The position numbers were made by a program, and so were the translations under genes. This document shows positions 7,252 through 16,758 of a stretch of 64,000 nucleotides of DNA, in pieces; positions within the stretch are counted from its first letter, which is position 1, and the number at the start of each line of letters is the position of its first letter. A model generated the notes under the pieces. It was not told the origin of the DNA, did no database searches, and was given only the letters and a program-made list of their open reading frames with translations. The DNA is from Ruminococcus sp. Marseille-P6503. GTDB lineage: Bacteria; Bacillota; Clostridia; Oscillospirales; Ruminococcaceae. The stretch lies in NCBI RefSeq assembly GCF_900604945.1, contig NZ_UWPB01000001.1, positions 1,233,084-1,297,083 on the forward strand, written 5' to 3'.

Positions 7252-9687
7252 TTACTTCTTTCTTGAGGCGATAACGCCGATTGCTGACAACAGAATTATT
7301 CCCGCTGCCGCAGCCGAAGCTGCTCCGGTGTTGGGGTTTGACGTTCCGCCGGCTCCTGAGTTATTGGCATTTTCTGTTATCCCCGCCTTACTGTCGGAGC
7401 CGGCGGAATCCGTCTTTGACGTGATGTCGTTTGACGAATCGTCGGTTTTGCTTGACGAATCATCGGTCTTTGAGCTTGATTCATCGTCTGTTTTTGATGA
7501 CGAATCTGCGTCTGTATCGGACGAGCTTTCGGAATCTGGCGTTGATTCTGAATCAGGAGTTGATTCTGATGAAGGCTCTGACGAGGAAACGTCCGTCTTT
7601 TCAACCAGACCCGCAACAGCCGTTTCAAGCGCTGTTTTAGCGGCTTCGATATCTGCCTTTTCAGAATCCTCCGGCAATTCCTTTGCCGCTGTCAAAGCTG
7701 TTGTCAGTTCCGCATAGCTGTCCTCGGTGTAATCAGAAGCTTCAATTTTTTCAGCTTCCGCTATTGCCGCTTTCAGTTCGTCAAGCGCGATAGTTCTGTC
7801 GGTTACGGTTTTCAGCGCTGTGCCCATATCGTCTATAAGCTCTATTTTTGTTACCGCGAATACATAATCGGCAGCCGATTCCCATGAATATGTGCTTGCA
7901 AATATTTTTATGCTGTCGCCGGATTTTATTGCGGAGGTTAAAGGAAGATCGACTGTACAGCCTTCAGCTCCGTTAGTGTATGAATTGTCCGTTCCGGTGA
8001 ATTTCATATAATCCTCTGCTCCGTTTATTGCCGCCTTAACTTCTATTGTACAATAAGGATTGAACGAAACATCTTCGGCACAATCAAAGGTTATTCTTAT
8101 TTTCGTCGCTCCCGCTGTATTTTCATCAGCGGTAAAGTCCGCCGCTGTTACCTCTTTTCCGCCTGTATATATTTTTGCGAACGGATCTCCGGCTTCTTCC
8201 TTTGTATCTGTTTTTGTCGTAAGTCCGTCAATCGCTTTTTGAAGCGCCTCGCTTTCAGCATTATATTCAGACCTGAGCTTATCTGCCGAAGCAGTTTCCT
8301 TTGCTGATAAAATAGCTGTCTGCAAAGCTTCCCAGCTTGCTGAGGAATAATTGCTGTTTTCTATTTTTTCAGCAGAAGCTATCAGACTTTCGAGAGCCGC
8401 TTTCTGTTCGCTTGCGTCGTTTTTTACAAGAAGATTTCTGAAATCATTCATTTCCTTTGTCATCTGGTCTATTTCTTCCTGTGTCGCAAATATGGTATTT
8501 CCTTTTCCCTGAAGCATATTATTAGCTCTTGTATACAAAGCGTTTGCACTTGATAAGCTTGAAGCCGTATAATCGTCTGCGGAAAGCTCAGCATACCAGC
8601 TTTCGTAATTCGTTACCGCTTTCAGAAGATTACCCTTTACGGTCTGAGGAATTTCCTTAACGTCATTCCGAGCCGTTATCAGGGCTTCAACTTCGTTGTT
8701 GACTTCTTCCTGCGTCGCCTTATCATTATTATACAGAGCTTTGGCGTTTTCAAGTTCCTTTTCAAGCAGGGATATATTTACATATTTTGTTTTATCAATT
8801 CCCGACAGAAAGCTTTCTATCTCGGATATTTTGGCTGCCAAAGCTGTTTTATCTGTTTTTTTCACAACGTTAGTCAGCGCTGTTAATAAATCAAGAAGCG
8901 CATTATTTACATCGTCCTGTGTTGCAGATTCATTGTTATATACTGTTTTTGCTTCTTCAAGCTCTGTTTCCAGAGCTTCTACATTATTGTACTGTGATTT
9001 ATCTATTTCTGCCAAGAATGCTTCTGCCTCTTCAATTTTACTTTCAAGCGCTGTTTTATTTACACCGGAATCCTCTTCCCCTAAAGACGGATCAATCATA
9101 ATAACCCCGGGCCATTTTAATGATTCCATTGTAGATTTTACATTATCATTCTTTACATATGCTGTCGCTGTTGAGGGAACATTTTTGAATAACGAACTCT
9201 TAACAGTAATTGACGGCTCACTAATTGAATTAGCGTATATATATAATTGTTCTAATCCGGTACAATTATTAAATCCATACGAATCAAATTTTAGATCATC
9301 TCCGGTATATTCAATTACTGCGCATTTTAATGTTACTGTTTCTCTGCAAATATATTTAGGTATAGCCTTATATCCTTTCGGTATAATCAGCTTTTCTATC
9401 GAAAATGTTTGACTACTGGTTGTTCTGAATAACGATTGTCCTATAACGAGCGTTTCATTATCGGCTTTGTAAGTAATACCGTCAATTACTATTTCGCTTG
9501 GTAATGTTACATCTGTAACGGTATTATCGAAAGTCGCTATTGTTGCTACTCCATTTTCAACCGTATAAGTAAAATTACCAGAGTAATCTGTACTTTCCGC
9601 TATTGCAGAAAATCCAATAGAATTAACTCCGATCAGTCCCACAAGCAAAACGCCTAATGCACGTTTTAGAGCTTTTAGTTTTTTCAT
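7252..9687 (-). CDS. Sortase-anchored surface protein with LRR and FIVAR-type repeats
   Basis: The 811-residue protein has a Sec signal peptide (1-30, ending near IAES) and a BspA/LRR_5-like N-terminal part (about 35-200: FRTTSSQTFSIEKLIIP, NNCTGLEQLYIYA). Five FIVAR-like helical repeats follow (patterns LESKIEEAEAFL, LETELEEAKTVY, ALEKAI), interrupted at about 500-620 by a beta-rich module similar in pattern to the modules of the neighbouring cellulase. Then come a Ser/Asp/Thr-rich wall-spanning linker and a C-terminal sorting signal: NPNTG, a hydrophobic helix and RKK. NPNTG is a variant of LPXTG used in many Clostridia. It is probably an adhesin or carbohydrate-binding wall protein; the ligand is unknown. 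AGGGAGGGT precedes the ATG. Confidence 0.85.
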   Translation of the reverse strand: MKKLKALKRALGVLLVGLIGVNSIGFSAIAESTDYSGNFTYTVENGVATIATFDNTVTDVTLPSEIVIDGITYKADNETLVIGQSLFRTTSSQTFSIEKLIIPKGYKAIPKYICRETVTLKCAVIEYTGDDLKFDSYGFNNCTGLEQLYIYANSISEPSITVKSSLFKNVPSTATAYVKNDNVKSTMESLKWPGVIMIDPSLGEEDSGVNKTALESKIEEAEAFLAEIDKSQYNNVEALETELEEAKTVYNNESATQDDVNNALLDLLTALTNVVKKTDKTALAAKISEIESFLSGIDKTKYVNISLLEKELENAKALYNNDKATQEEVNNEVEALITARNDVKEIPQTVKGNLLKAVTNYESWYAELSADDYTASSLSSANALYTRANNMLQGKGNTIFATQEEIDQMTKEMNDFRNLLVKNDASEQKAALESLIASAEKIENSNYSSASWEALQTAILSAKETASADKLRSEYNAESEALQKAIDGLTTKTDTKEEAGDPFAKIYTGGKEVTAADFTADENTAGATKIRITFDCAEDVSFNPYCTIEVKAAINGAEDYMKFTGTDNSYTNGAEGCTVDLPLTSAIKSGDSIKIFASTYSWESAADYVFAVTKIELIDDMGTALKTVTDRTIALDELKAAIAEAEKIEASDYTEDSYAELTTALTAAKELPEDSEKADIEAAKTALETAVAGLVEKTDVSSSEPSSESTPDSESTPDSESSSDTDADSSSKTDDESSSKTDDSSSKTDDSSNDITSKTDSAGSDSKAGITENANNSGAGGTSNPNTGAASAAAAGIILLSAIGVIASRKK

Positions 9688-9706
9688 ATTTACCCTCCCA
9701 TATCAC

Positions 9707-9745
9707 AAAAACGGCACTTGTTATTAATATAACAAATGCCGTTTT
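9707..9745 (-). terminator. Intrinsic terminator of the GH5 gene
   Basis: AAAACGGCA pairs with TGCCGTTTT, with inner pairing TTGTTAT/ATATAACAA. On the minus strand it ends in GTTTTTG. It lies between the cellulase stop and the FIVAR protein start. Confidence 0.8.
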
Positions 9746-9764
9746 AAATTATTTTATCCTTAAG

Positions 9765-12008
9765 CTATCCTAAAATAGCGTTTAATAATACTTGTCCCGT
9801 TGCCGTTATAGTATTATTAGTTCTATCAAATAAAGCGAAACCATATTGTCCGGTATATCCGTTATCCCAATAAGCAGTAACTATATTATATGATTTAGCT
9901 ATTAAATTTAAGTTTCCAATATAATAAGCTCTATAATCATCATTACCCTTATAAATAGCTCCGTATTCTCCAAGAACAACAGGCATATTCAGTCCGTTTG
10001 CAAATGTAGAAATTTTCTGCAGCTGACCTTCCATATAATCTGTGTCAAAATCCCATTCGTCTGTACCCTGTTCATTCAGAGTAAAGTTGTATGGATCATA
10101 ATAATGAACGGAAAGCATAAGCTTGTTTTCGGTTGTATCATCAGGTTTTTTGAACTGACCGCTTACAGTCGCGTCAATATTTGTATTGTAACCCGGTATA
10201 AGCAGACATCTGTCTGAATTTCCGTCAACGCCTCTTACCGCCGTTACAAAAGCCTGATTAAGCGTGTTGATATTTGCATAAGCAGATGAAGAAGCCGTAT
10301 TTTCCTGTCCGTGTATCATAACTTCGTTCATGCTCTCAAATATCAAATGCTGATCGTAATCTGCAAAAGTTCCGGCAATCTCAGTCCATACGTCAGAGAA
10401 CTTTGTTTTAACAGCTTCAAATTCAGTTCCGGTTTTACCTATGTCTATCCACTTGCTCTGAACTCCGTCGCTTCCGTCATGATGAATGTTAACGATTACA
10501 AAAAGTCCCGCGTCAAGAGCTGCGTCCACTACCTGTTTTACTCTTGCCATATATTCTGAATCGATAGTGTACGTTCCATCGGAAGTCTGAACAATCTTGT
10601 CCATGTAAGACACAGGGATTCTTACTGTTCCAAAGCCACTTGCCTTAACAAGATCAAACAGTTCCTTGATTACAGGTACTTTATTATTCCACAGGGTTTC
10701 ACCGACTGTACCGTTAGTAGCGCAGTCAAGCGCATTACCTAAGTTCCACGCCTTGCCCATCATCGGAACTAACTGAGAAGCAGTTTTATTCATAATGATT
10801 TCAGGCACCTGTGAACGATTGTCATAAATTCTTACCTTTGTCACTGTGCAGCCGTCAAAGCATACGTTAAATGATGTAAGCTGTCTGCTTATATCAAAAT
10901 TATACACCTTTTCGCCTGTTTCCGTAACCGGAACGTAATCTCCCGCAATTTTAGCGCCTCCGCTGTACAGCTCAGCCTGCATATAGCTTCCGTCTGCCGG
11001 AATTGACGTATAATTTGCCGTCACCTCAACTGTTGGATTCAGATAACCGTCCAATGTGAAATTAAACACATAAATGTTATCAGGTCCCGCATAAAGCCAG
11101 ACATTCGGATCGCTGCTTGTCATAATTGATTCAGTACCCTTTGTCCAATTGCCTGTGATGACAATATCATCAGGTACTTTATCATAAATTTCTATTTTCG
11201 TTACCGTACAAGCGTCGAAGCAAGCGAACAGCGAATGACGGGTATCGTCAACTTTAAACGAGTAAGTTACTGTCTTGTTCGCTTCAACCGCCTTATATGT
11301 ATCGGAATCTACAGGCGTCCATGTTTCCGTCGAAGTATTATAGTTATCAACGTAATACAAAGCGGCTTCCTTGTAGCCCTCAGCCTGTGCATTGTAGGTT
11401 ACTGTAACGTCTACTGTCGGATTGGTAAATCCATAGGTCGAGAATCCCGACATATATATGTTATATTCATTGGCGTCAACCTTTATATCGGTATCTCCTG
11501 TTACAGTCATAGCCGAAGCTGTTCCCTTTGTCCATTCTCCGGTTATTTCAGCTTCTTTTCCTTGCTTGTCATTTAGCCTGACATAATTTAGTTTTACTGA
11601 TCCTTCTCCGAAATTGTCCGTTATAAGATTAAAGCCGTAAGCGTCTTTTCCTGTATTAAGCGTTGATTCTATTTGTTCAATACCGACAATGCTCGTATAA
11701 TCCACGCCTAATTCCGGGTTGCTTTGTCCTACAGAAGTAGTAGTCCAGCCTCCCCATTCCGTATCAAATGCTATCAGACCGAATGTTGCGGACGGTGTTT
11801 CCGGTATGGAAAGATACTCGTAGCCAAGCTCTATTGAGCCGTAGCCTTCGTAATTTTCCTTTAGAAACGTACTGATCGTTGTGCCCTGATTATACGTTCC
11901 GTTAATATTCATGTCCTTTTCTGCTGACACGCTTACCGACGCATTAAAAGCCATTGTTACAGTCAGCGCCGCAGCAGAAAACATTGAAAACAGTCTCTTT
12001 TTTAACAT
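9765..12008 (-). CDS. Secreted GH5 endoglucanase with tandem CBM-like modules
   Basis: This 747-residue enzyme starts with a signal peptide (1-29, SVSVSAEKD). Three beta-rich modules follow at about 30-150, 155-280 and 282-400. The last two are clearly repeats (TGEWTKGTASAM.../TGNWTKGTESIM..., each ending in CTVTKIEIYD or CTVTKVRIYD). The GH5 catalytic domain (about 410-747) begins GKAWNLGNALDC and carries the acid/base Glu in FESMNEV (about E562) and the nucleophile in LGEYGAI (about E681), as well as the HYYDPY motif. Family members hydrolyse internal beta-1,4 bonds of cellulose, mixed-linkage glucan or xyloglucan. There is no dockerin or sorting signal, so it is probably released. AAAGGAG precedes the start. 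Confidence 0.92.
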   Translation of the reverse strand: MLKKRLFSMFSAAALTVTMAFNASVSVSAEKDMNINGTYNQGTTISTFLKENYEGYGSIELGYEYLSIPETPSATFGLIAFDTEWGGWTTTSVGQSNPELGVDYTSIVGIEQIESTLNTGKDAYGFNLITDNFGEGSVKLNYVRLNDKQGKEAEITGEWTKGTASAMTVTGDTDIKVDANEYNIYMSGFSTYGFTNPTVDVTVTYNAQAEGYKEAALYYVDNYNTSTETWTPVDSDTYKAVEANKTVTYSFKVDDTRHSLFACFDACTVTKIEIYDKVPDDIVITGNWTKGTESIMTSSDPNVWLYAGPDNIYVFNFTLDGYLNPTVEVTANYTSIPADGSYMQAELYSGGAKIAGDYVPVTETGEKVYNFDISRQLTSFNVCFDGCTVTKVRIYDNRSQVPEIIMNKTASQLVPMMGKAWNLGNALDCATNGTVGETLWNNKVPVIKELFDLVKASGFGTVRIPVSYMDKIVQTSDGTYTIDSEYMARVKQVVDAALDAGLFVIVNIHHDGSDGVQSKWIDIGKTGTEFEAVKTKFSDVWTEIAGTFADYDQHLIFESMNEVMIHGQENTASSSAYANINTLNQAFVTAVRGVDGNSDRCLLIPGYNTNIDATVSGQFKKPDDTTENKLMLSVHYYDPYNFTLNEQGTDEWDFDTDYMEGQLQKISTFANGLNMPVVLGEYGAIYKGNDDYRAYYIGNLNLIAKSYNIVTAYWDNGYTGQYGFALFDRTNNTITATGQVLLNAILG

Positions 12009-12162
12009 TCCCTGCTCCTTTCACTATTAAGGCATTTTCTTATATAATAATTTCCGGAAATTTATTATCTTTTATCTTTAAAATTTTTCTTTAGCGCCCT
12101 TTTTACAATATTCTATTGTCAAGCTTCAAACAGCTAAATAAAATTAACATTCTATTTTCCCC

Positions 12163-12182
12163 TATCAAATAATTATTTGATA
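12163..12182. promoter_or_regulatory. 20-bp perfect palindrome between cellulase and integrase genes
   Basis: TATCAAATAATTATTTGATA is a perfect dyad, overlapped by TATAAT at 12181-12186. It lies upstream of the GH5 gene (start 12008, minus strand) and downstream of the integrase gene. It could be an operator of the cellulase promoter or an attachment-site element; nothing in the sequence decides this. Confidence 0.4.
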
Positions 12183-12242
12183 TAATAAGAAATACCATAC
12201 ACTAAATCGTTTTACGAAAAACCTTAACAGGCGTATGCTGCG

Positions 12243-13184
12243 CTAACACGCCAGCCGATTGACGTATTTGCGTTTTAATTTTTCCGAGGAATGGACATAA
12301 GTATTGAGTGTAATTTTGACGTCGCTGTGACCGAGCAGCTCGCTTAAAGTCTTAATATCAAACTGTTTTTCCACGCACATTGTAGCGTAGGTATGGCGCA
12401 GAGCATGGAATGATATATCGGATATTTTACATACCGCAAGAATTTTCTTGAATTTATGCTGTAATGTTCTTGGCTCGGTTGGTTTTTCCCTGCCGGAAAG
12501 AATAAAAATATCAGGCTTCTGCCTGAACTTTTTCAGCATTTCAATAATAAATAACGGGATGTAAACTACCCTGACAGAGCTGTCCGTTTTAGGCGTATCA
12601 ATGGAGATAACGGTTTTTCCGTTGCCAAGCGATATTCTCTGAACGGTTTTGCTGACTGTAAGACAGCCCCGTCTGAAATCTATGTCCTTCCATTGCAGAC
12701 CGCATAATTCACCGATTCTTAAACCTGTATACAAACACAGCAATATGCTGACGTTGCATAAGCATATATTATCAATAAGGTACTTTTCAAGCCTTTTACG
12801 TTCCCTGTCCGAAAGCGTTTTTGCTTCGGGCTTTTTTATTTTCGGAACGGTTATTCCGTCGCAGATATTTTTAAGACCGTATTCAAGCTGAGCGTATTTT
12901 GCGATCGCTCTTAACGCCTTGATAATATCTCTTGTCATACTGACGGAAAGTCCGCCTTTTCCGTCCTTTCTGCCGCTGTTCATTAAGGACGAAATATATT
13001 CATTGATATGCTGCTTGTCAAGAGCAGTATATTTTTTGTCCCCGATATCAGCAAAAATATGGTCGTTCAAAAGCCTTTTATAGTTATAATATGTAGACGG
13101 TTTAACGGTCATCTTTTTATTTTCAAGCCATTGTTCCCCAAGGAATCTTATTGTCATATTTTTCTTTCCTGAAAGCCTGAACAT
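12243..13184 (-). CDS. Tyrosine-type site-specific integrase
   Basis: The 313-residue protein has an N-terminal SAM-like DNA-binding domain (about 10-115) and a C-terminal catalytic domain. The active-site residues are visible: Arg in GLRIGELCGL, His-x-x-Arg in HALRHTYA, His in LLGHSDV and the nucleophile Tyr in TYVHSS. It cuts and rejoins DNA at attachment sites through a 3'-phosphotyrosine. AAAGGAG lies 10 bases before the ATG. Together with the serine recombinases upstream it suggests one composite or two adjacent integrative elements. It is shorter than the ICE integrases of about 380-400 residues and lacks an obvious arm-type-site domain. Confidence 0.9.
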   Translation of the reverse strand: MFRLSGKKNMTIRFLGEQWLENKKMTVKPSTYYNYKRLLNDHIFADIGDKKYTALDKQHINEYISSLMNSGRKDGKGGLSVSMTRDIIKALRAIAKYAQLEYGLKNICDGITVPKIKKPEAKTLSDRERKRLEKYLIDNICLCNVSILLCLYTGLRIGELCGLQWKDIDFRRGCLTVSKTVQRISLGNGKTVISIDTPKTDSSVRVVYIPLFIIEMLKKFRQKPDIFILSGREKPTEPRTLQHKFKKILAVCKISDISFHALRHTYATMCVEKQFDIKTLSELLGHSDVKITLNTYVHSSEKLKRKYVNRLAC

Positions 13185-13500
13185 AGTTATTAATTCTCCT
13201 TTTCCCCTTTGTCGAATTGTAGGTTTTTACACCATATACAAAAACCGACATTTAATTAGTGCATTTTGCGCAAGAATTTCGTGCCTATTTTTGGTATATT
13301 GGAAATCAAAAATATTAAATTAATATGTTATACTGTAAACAGTTAAATAAAATCAATAAAAACCATAAAACGATTTATTTTACGACATCTTTCGACGGGT
13401 ATCTTTTCGGATATCCGTTTTTTATTGAATTAGTTTTAACTATGTTTTAATTATATATCAACAAATTAGGCTTTTCAAGAGGAAAATTATTTCGATATTC
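13185..13500. other. AT-rich intergenic region; possible small RNA on the plus strand
   Basis: There is no ORF. An extended -10 (TGTTATACT, 13326-13334) reads toward a hairpin (ACGGGTATC ... GATATCCGT near 13395-13420) followed by TTTTTTATT. Together they would make a plus-strand transcript of about 80-90 nt, antisense to the direction of all neighbouring genes. No RNA family was recognised. Confidence 0.3.
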
Positions 13501-15120
13501 TTATTTCATCTCTGCCTGAACCTCGATCCCGCCCTTGAAAATTATGAGCAGCTCCGTCTTGCTTATAACCTTAATGCATTCTACAAGCTTCCGGATTATG
13601 ACGTTATCAAAAAATTCAAGCTTCAGACTTTCATTCTTTATCATATCCATAGCCGAATCGATTTTTTCCTGCGTATCGGCTGATAAACGCATTTTTTCTT
13701 TTAAGTCCTCTTTCTGTTCCTTAAGACTTTGTTCTTCCTGATAAAGCTTTGCAAATTCGCCGTCCAGCTTATCCTCGTCGCAGCCGCCGGAAGCTATAAG
13801 CCCGATTAGATCGTTTCTCGACCGATCGATTTCCTTTAAGCGGTTTTCTATCGATATTATCTCATCCTGCCCCTGATATTCCAAGACGCTGCCGATATTG
13901 GCTTTAAGTATTTCTGCTATCTCATCCCGGCAGCTGAAATACTCGTTTACCGCATTCAGAATAGCTTTTTCCAGAACTGTTTCCTTTAAAGTAGGCGAGT
14001 TAGTACAGTATCTTTTTCCGTGTTCAAGTCGGCTTATGCACCGCCATACAGCGTATCTGTTACCGTTTGAGTTCCATATCTGCCGTCTGTACGGAGTTCC
14101 GCAGCTTCCGCAGATGAGAAGCTCGGAAAGCGCATATTTGCTTGAATACTTGCCTTGTTCCGTGATTGTTTTATCCGAAATCTTCCGTTTGGAATTACGT
14201 CTTGCAAGCTCCTGCTGAACACGGTTAAAGGTATCTCTGTCTACGATTGGGGAGTGGTGGTCGGTCACAAGGTACATGGGCCTCTCTCCGTTATTTTTCA
14301 TTACCTTGTGAGTGATACAGTCAACGGTAAAGGTTTTTTGCATTAAAGCGTCGCCAGCATATTTTTCATTTCTGAGTATCGACCTTACTATCTCCCTGTG
14401 CCATTCCGTATTTCCGTGAGCTGTTTTTCTTCCCGAAAGCGTCAGCTTATTGGCAATATCGGTCATGCTGAAGCCGTCAAGGAAGAGATCGTATATAACT
14501 CTCACCGTTTCAGCTTCATCGGGAACTATCTCCGGCTTTCCGTCAGCTCCTTTTTTATACCCCAGCAGATGCTTGTACTGAAACGGAACTTTACCGTTAC
14601 GGTAAGCTTTTTCTTTACCCCAGCTAACGTTTTTACTTATTGATTCCGATTCCGCCTGAGCGAAGCTGCCGTACAGAGCTATCATAAATTCCGAAGTCAT
14701 GGTCAGAGTATTTATGTTTTCCTTTTCAAATATTACTCCGATTCCAAGGTCTTTCAGCTGTCTGACATATTCAAGGCAGTCAACTGTATTTCGGGCGAAT
14801 CTTGATATTGATTTGGTGATCACCAGATCAATTTTTTTATTTCTGCACATACGGATCATGCGGTTGAACTCCGTTCTTTTCTTTGTCTGAGTACCGCTGA
14901 TCCCTTCGTCGGCAAAAATTCCGGCCAGAGTCCATTCTTTTTTTCTGTTAATCAAATCGGCGTAGTATGCGATCTGCACCTGATAGCTGTTCTGCTGTTC
15001 CTCCTGTTCTGTGCTGACACGGCAGTATGCGGCAACACGAAGTTGATGATATTTATCACGATTTTCCGCTGTCTGTATTTTGGCAGGAATTATCGTTACA
15101 TTCGGCGCTGTGTTCATCAT
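13501..15120 (-). CDS. Large serine recombinase (TndX/TnpX type)
   Basis: The 539-residue protein has an N-terminal resolvase domain with the nucleophile in AAYCRVST (Ser near 36) and the conserved segments ADEGISGT and ITKSISRFARNT. A Recombinase domain follows (about 190-290, GYKKGADGKPEIVP ... NEKYAGDALM), then a zinc beta ribbon (ICGSCG ... WRC ... YC) and a C-terminal coiled coil (about 430-500). Such enzymes integrate and excise elements through a covalent 5'-phosphoserine. Its start overlaps the end of the next recombinase gene by 65 bases, which points to translational coupling. The ATG pair at the start follows GGAGGGA. Confidence 0.93.
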   Translation of the reverse strand: MMNTAPNVTIIPAKIQTAENRDKYHQLRVAAYCRVSTEQEEQQNSYQVQIAYYADLINRKKEWTLAGIFADEGISGTQTKKRTEFNRMIRMCRNKKIDLVITKSISRFARNTVDCLEYVRQLKDLGIGVIFEKENINTLTMTSEFMIALYGSFAQAESESISKNVSWGKEKAYRNGKVPFQYKHLLGYKKGADGKPEIVPDEAETVRVIYDLFLDGFSMTDIANKLTLSGRKTAHGNTEWHREIVRSILRNEKYAGDALMQKTFTVDCITHKVMKNNGERPMYLVTDHHSPIVDRDTFNRVQQELARRNSKRKISDKTITEQGKYSSKYALSELLICGSCGTPYRRQIWNSNGNRYAVWRCISRLEHGKRYCTNSPTLKETVLEKAILNAVNEYFSCRDEIAEILKANIGSVLEYQGQDEIISIENRLKEIDRSRNDLIGLIASGGCDEDKLDGEFAKLYQEEQSLKEQKEDLKEKMRLSADTQEKIDSAMDMIKNESLKLEFFDNVIIRKLVECIKVISKTELLIIFKGGIEVQAEMK

Positions 15121-16015
15121 TTTCCCTCCTTATTGAAGCAGAATTGTTCTTTTCAGTAGTATTTTTAATTTTTACTCCGTTGATCAGTTCGACCTCTACG
15201 GTACAATAACGGCTTATCCAAACCCGTGAAACACACGCCTTGAATAAGCCGATATCCAATGTATTCAGTTGATTATGATTTTCAAGTAAGGATACGAGTT
15301 CCGCTGTTTTCTGCGGTTTATCGCTGTATGTACAGCGCTCGTATTTCATTTCAGCCAGTCTGAATATCTCCGCCTTGACTTTTTCAAAATCCACCTGTGG
15401 AGAATCTGTCATCCGGCTGATCTCATTCTGCTGACGTAGAATGCTTGAAGTCGGTTTATACGTGCAAATTTCATCTTTTGTGTCAAGCAGATTCGGATTT
15501 GCGATTACTGAATTCATTGCAGTCAGAACCGCTCCGATTATCATCTGATCCGTCAGCCGATATTCAAATTTAAAGCAGCCTTGGTTTGAGCAGTTCCAGT
15601 ATTCGCGTCCCTTGCCGTTAGTTTTTCTGAAAAGCTTTCCTCCGCATTCGGCGCAGTATGCAATCCTTCTGATTTCCTTTAAATCATCACATATCAGATT
15701 AAGTGCAGCGGCTTTCCGTACCCGTTTTTCATTTGCCTGTTTAAAAATATTTTCGTCAATTATCCGCGGATATTTATCGTTACCTAAATACTTCTCGTTT
15801 TCAATTATGCGCTTGACCATGTTTTTGTTCCATTTTTCAGAATCGGCGGTATATCTGATTTTCTCGGATTCCATCAGCTTTGCTATTTGAAGCAAGCTGC
15901 CGCCTTTCAGATATTCGCTGAAAATTTCTCCAACCGCGTAAACTTCCCTTGGTTCGGCGGTTATTTCTCCGTTTCTCATACAGTAACCAAACGGGATAAC
16001 TCTGTTTTTGGGCAT
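15056..16015 (-). CDS. Recombinase-like protein lacking the resolvase catalytic domain
   Basis: The 319-residue protein begins directly with the Recombinase domain (FGYCMRNGEITAEPREVYAV; NEKYLGNDKYP near 90) followed by a zinc ribbon (CAECGGKLF ... WNCSNQGC) and a C-terminal region. There is no catalytic Ser motif before it. The start chosen at 16015 (MPKNRVIPFG) has AAAGGAGTGAAATC directly upstream; the longer frame to 16108 has none. It lies between two complete serine recombinases and overlaps one. Catalytic-domain-less relatives of this kind recur in clostridial recombinase clusters, where they may act as an accessory or directionality partner (inference). Confidence 0.8.
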   Translation of the reverse strand: MPKNRVIPFGYCMRNGEITAEPREVYAVGEIFSEYLKGGSLLQIAKLMESEKIRYTADSEKWNKNMVKRIIENEKYLGNDKYPRIIDENIFKQANEKRVRKAAALNLICDDLKEIRRIAYCAECGGKLFRKTNGKGREYWNCSNQGCFKFEYRLTDQMIIGAVLTAMNSVIANPNLLDTKDEICTYKPTSSILRQQNEISRMTDSPQVDFEKVKAEIFRLAEMKYERCTYSDKPQKTAELVSLLENHNQLNTLDIGLFKACVSRVWISRYCTVEVELINGVKIKNTTEKNNSASIRRENDEHSAECNDNSCQNTDSGKS

Positions 16016-16080
16016 TGATTTCACTCCTTTCAACCAATAAGGATACCACAAGGCTTTGCGGAAATCCAGTACCAATATCA

Positions 16081-16115
16081 ACAAAAATGCCTTACGATTT
16101 TTTATCATAAGGCAT
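16081..16115 (-). terminator. Intrinsic terminator after the RelE toxin gene
   Basis: ATGCCTTA pairs with TAAGGCAT. On the minus strand it is followed by TTTTTGTTG. It separates the toxin-antitoxin pair from the accessory recombinase gene. Confidence 0.7.
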
Positions 16116-16119
16116 TTCG

Positions 16120-16428
16120 TTATAATAGGTTTTCATAATCTCTTCCGGTGTAAACAACCCTTGCTATTGTTATGCGTTTTTTATCCTCGTCGACCCAATA
16201 AAACATGATATAATTCTGAACTATGAGCTTGCGGTATTCATGCCTCAGCGGTTTTACAGGAATATGCACCGGACACTTATACGGCATATCCGTCAGCTTT
16301 TCAGCAGCTTCAATCATTTTCTCAGCCAGTCTTTCAGCAGCTTCGGGATTTTCAAGCTTTACGCCGATATATTTTGCAATGTCAACCATATCACTTTTGG
16401 CTATCGGTAAATACTCGATCGTATACAT
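16120..16428 (-). CDS. RelE/ParE family toxin
   Basis: The 102-residue protein has the compact RelE/ParE fold pattern: an N-terminal beta strand (YTIEYLPIAKSDMVDI), two helices (PEAAERLAEKMIEAAEKL), then strands with Arg and aromatic residues (EYRKLIVQNYIMFYWV, ITIARVVYTGRDYENLL). RelE members cleave mRNA in the ribosome; ParE members poison gyrase. Sequence alone does not choose between them, though RDYENLL is common in RelE-like members. Its ATG overlaps the antitoxin stop by one base (TAATG), the usual coupled arrangement. Confidence 0.85.
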   Translation of the reverse strand: MYTIEYLPIAKSDMVDIAKYIGVKLENPEAAERLAEKMIEAAEKLTDMPYKCPVHIPVKPLRHEYRKLIVQNYIMFYWVDEDKKRITIARVVYTGRDYENLL

Positions 16429-16703
16429 TATTCTTTTCTCGCCGCCGCTTTCATTGCGTTTAAAACATCCTTTGAAGAAAAGCGCTCGCCGGTTTCCTCC
16501 GCTTCTCTTTCAGCTTCGGTAAGCTTGAAATATACGTCGCTTTCAAAATGCATTTTCTCAAACGCTTCCATACTCATAACTACCATATCGCCGTAACCGT
16601 TTTTGGTAAGGAAAACAGGCTGTGCGGTTTCGTGAACGGTCTTTGAAATATCGGCAAAATTGTTTCTTAAATCCGAAACAGGTCTGATCATATTCATATC
16701 CAT
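16428..16703 (-). CDS. Phd/YefM family antitoxin
   Basis: The 91-residue protein opens with NMIRPVSDLRNNFADISK, the DNA-binding YefM/Phd N terminus, and continues with VFLTKNGYGDMVVMSMEAFE; the acidic C-terminal half should wrap the toxin. The start at 16703 is preferred because AGGAGG lies 8 bases before it; the longer frame to 16733 includes that ribosome binding site as coding sequence. By family precedent the antitoxin represses its own promoter, with the toxin as co-repressor. The pair probably stabilises the integrative element. Confidence 0.87.
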   Translation of the reverse strand: MDMNMIRPVSDLRNNFADISKTVHETAQPVFLTKNGYGDMVVMSMEAFEKMHFESDVYFKLTEAEREAEETGERFSSKDVLNAMKAAARKE

Positions 16704-16758
16704 AATCATCGCCTCCTGAATATATTTTATCACAATTACGCTAAATTGTCAATGCGGT

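Noticed and set aside
7328..9412. Long plus-strand ORFs opposite the FIVAR surface-protein gene (7328-7717, 8696-9412)
   Set aside because: They are Ser- and Val-rich mirror images of the Ser/Asp/Lys-rich coding strand, without ribosome binding sites or family features.
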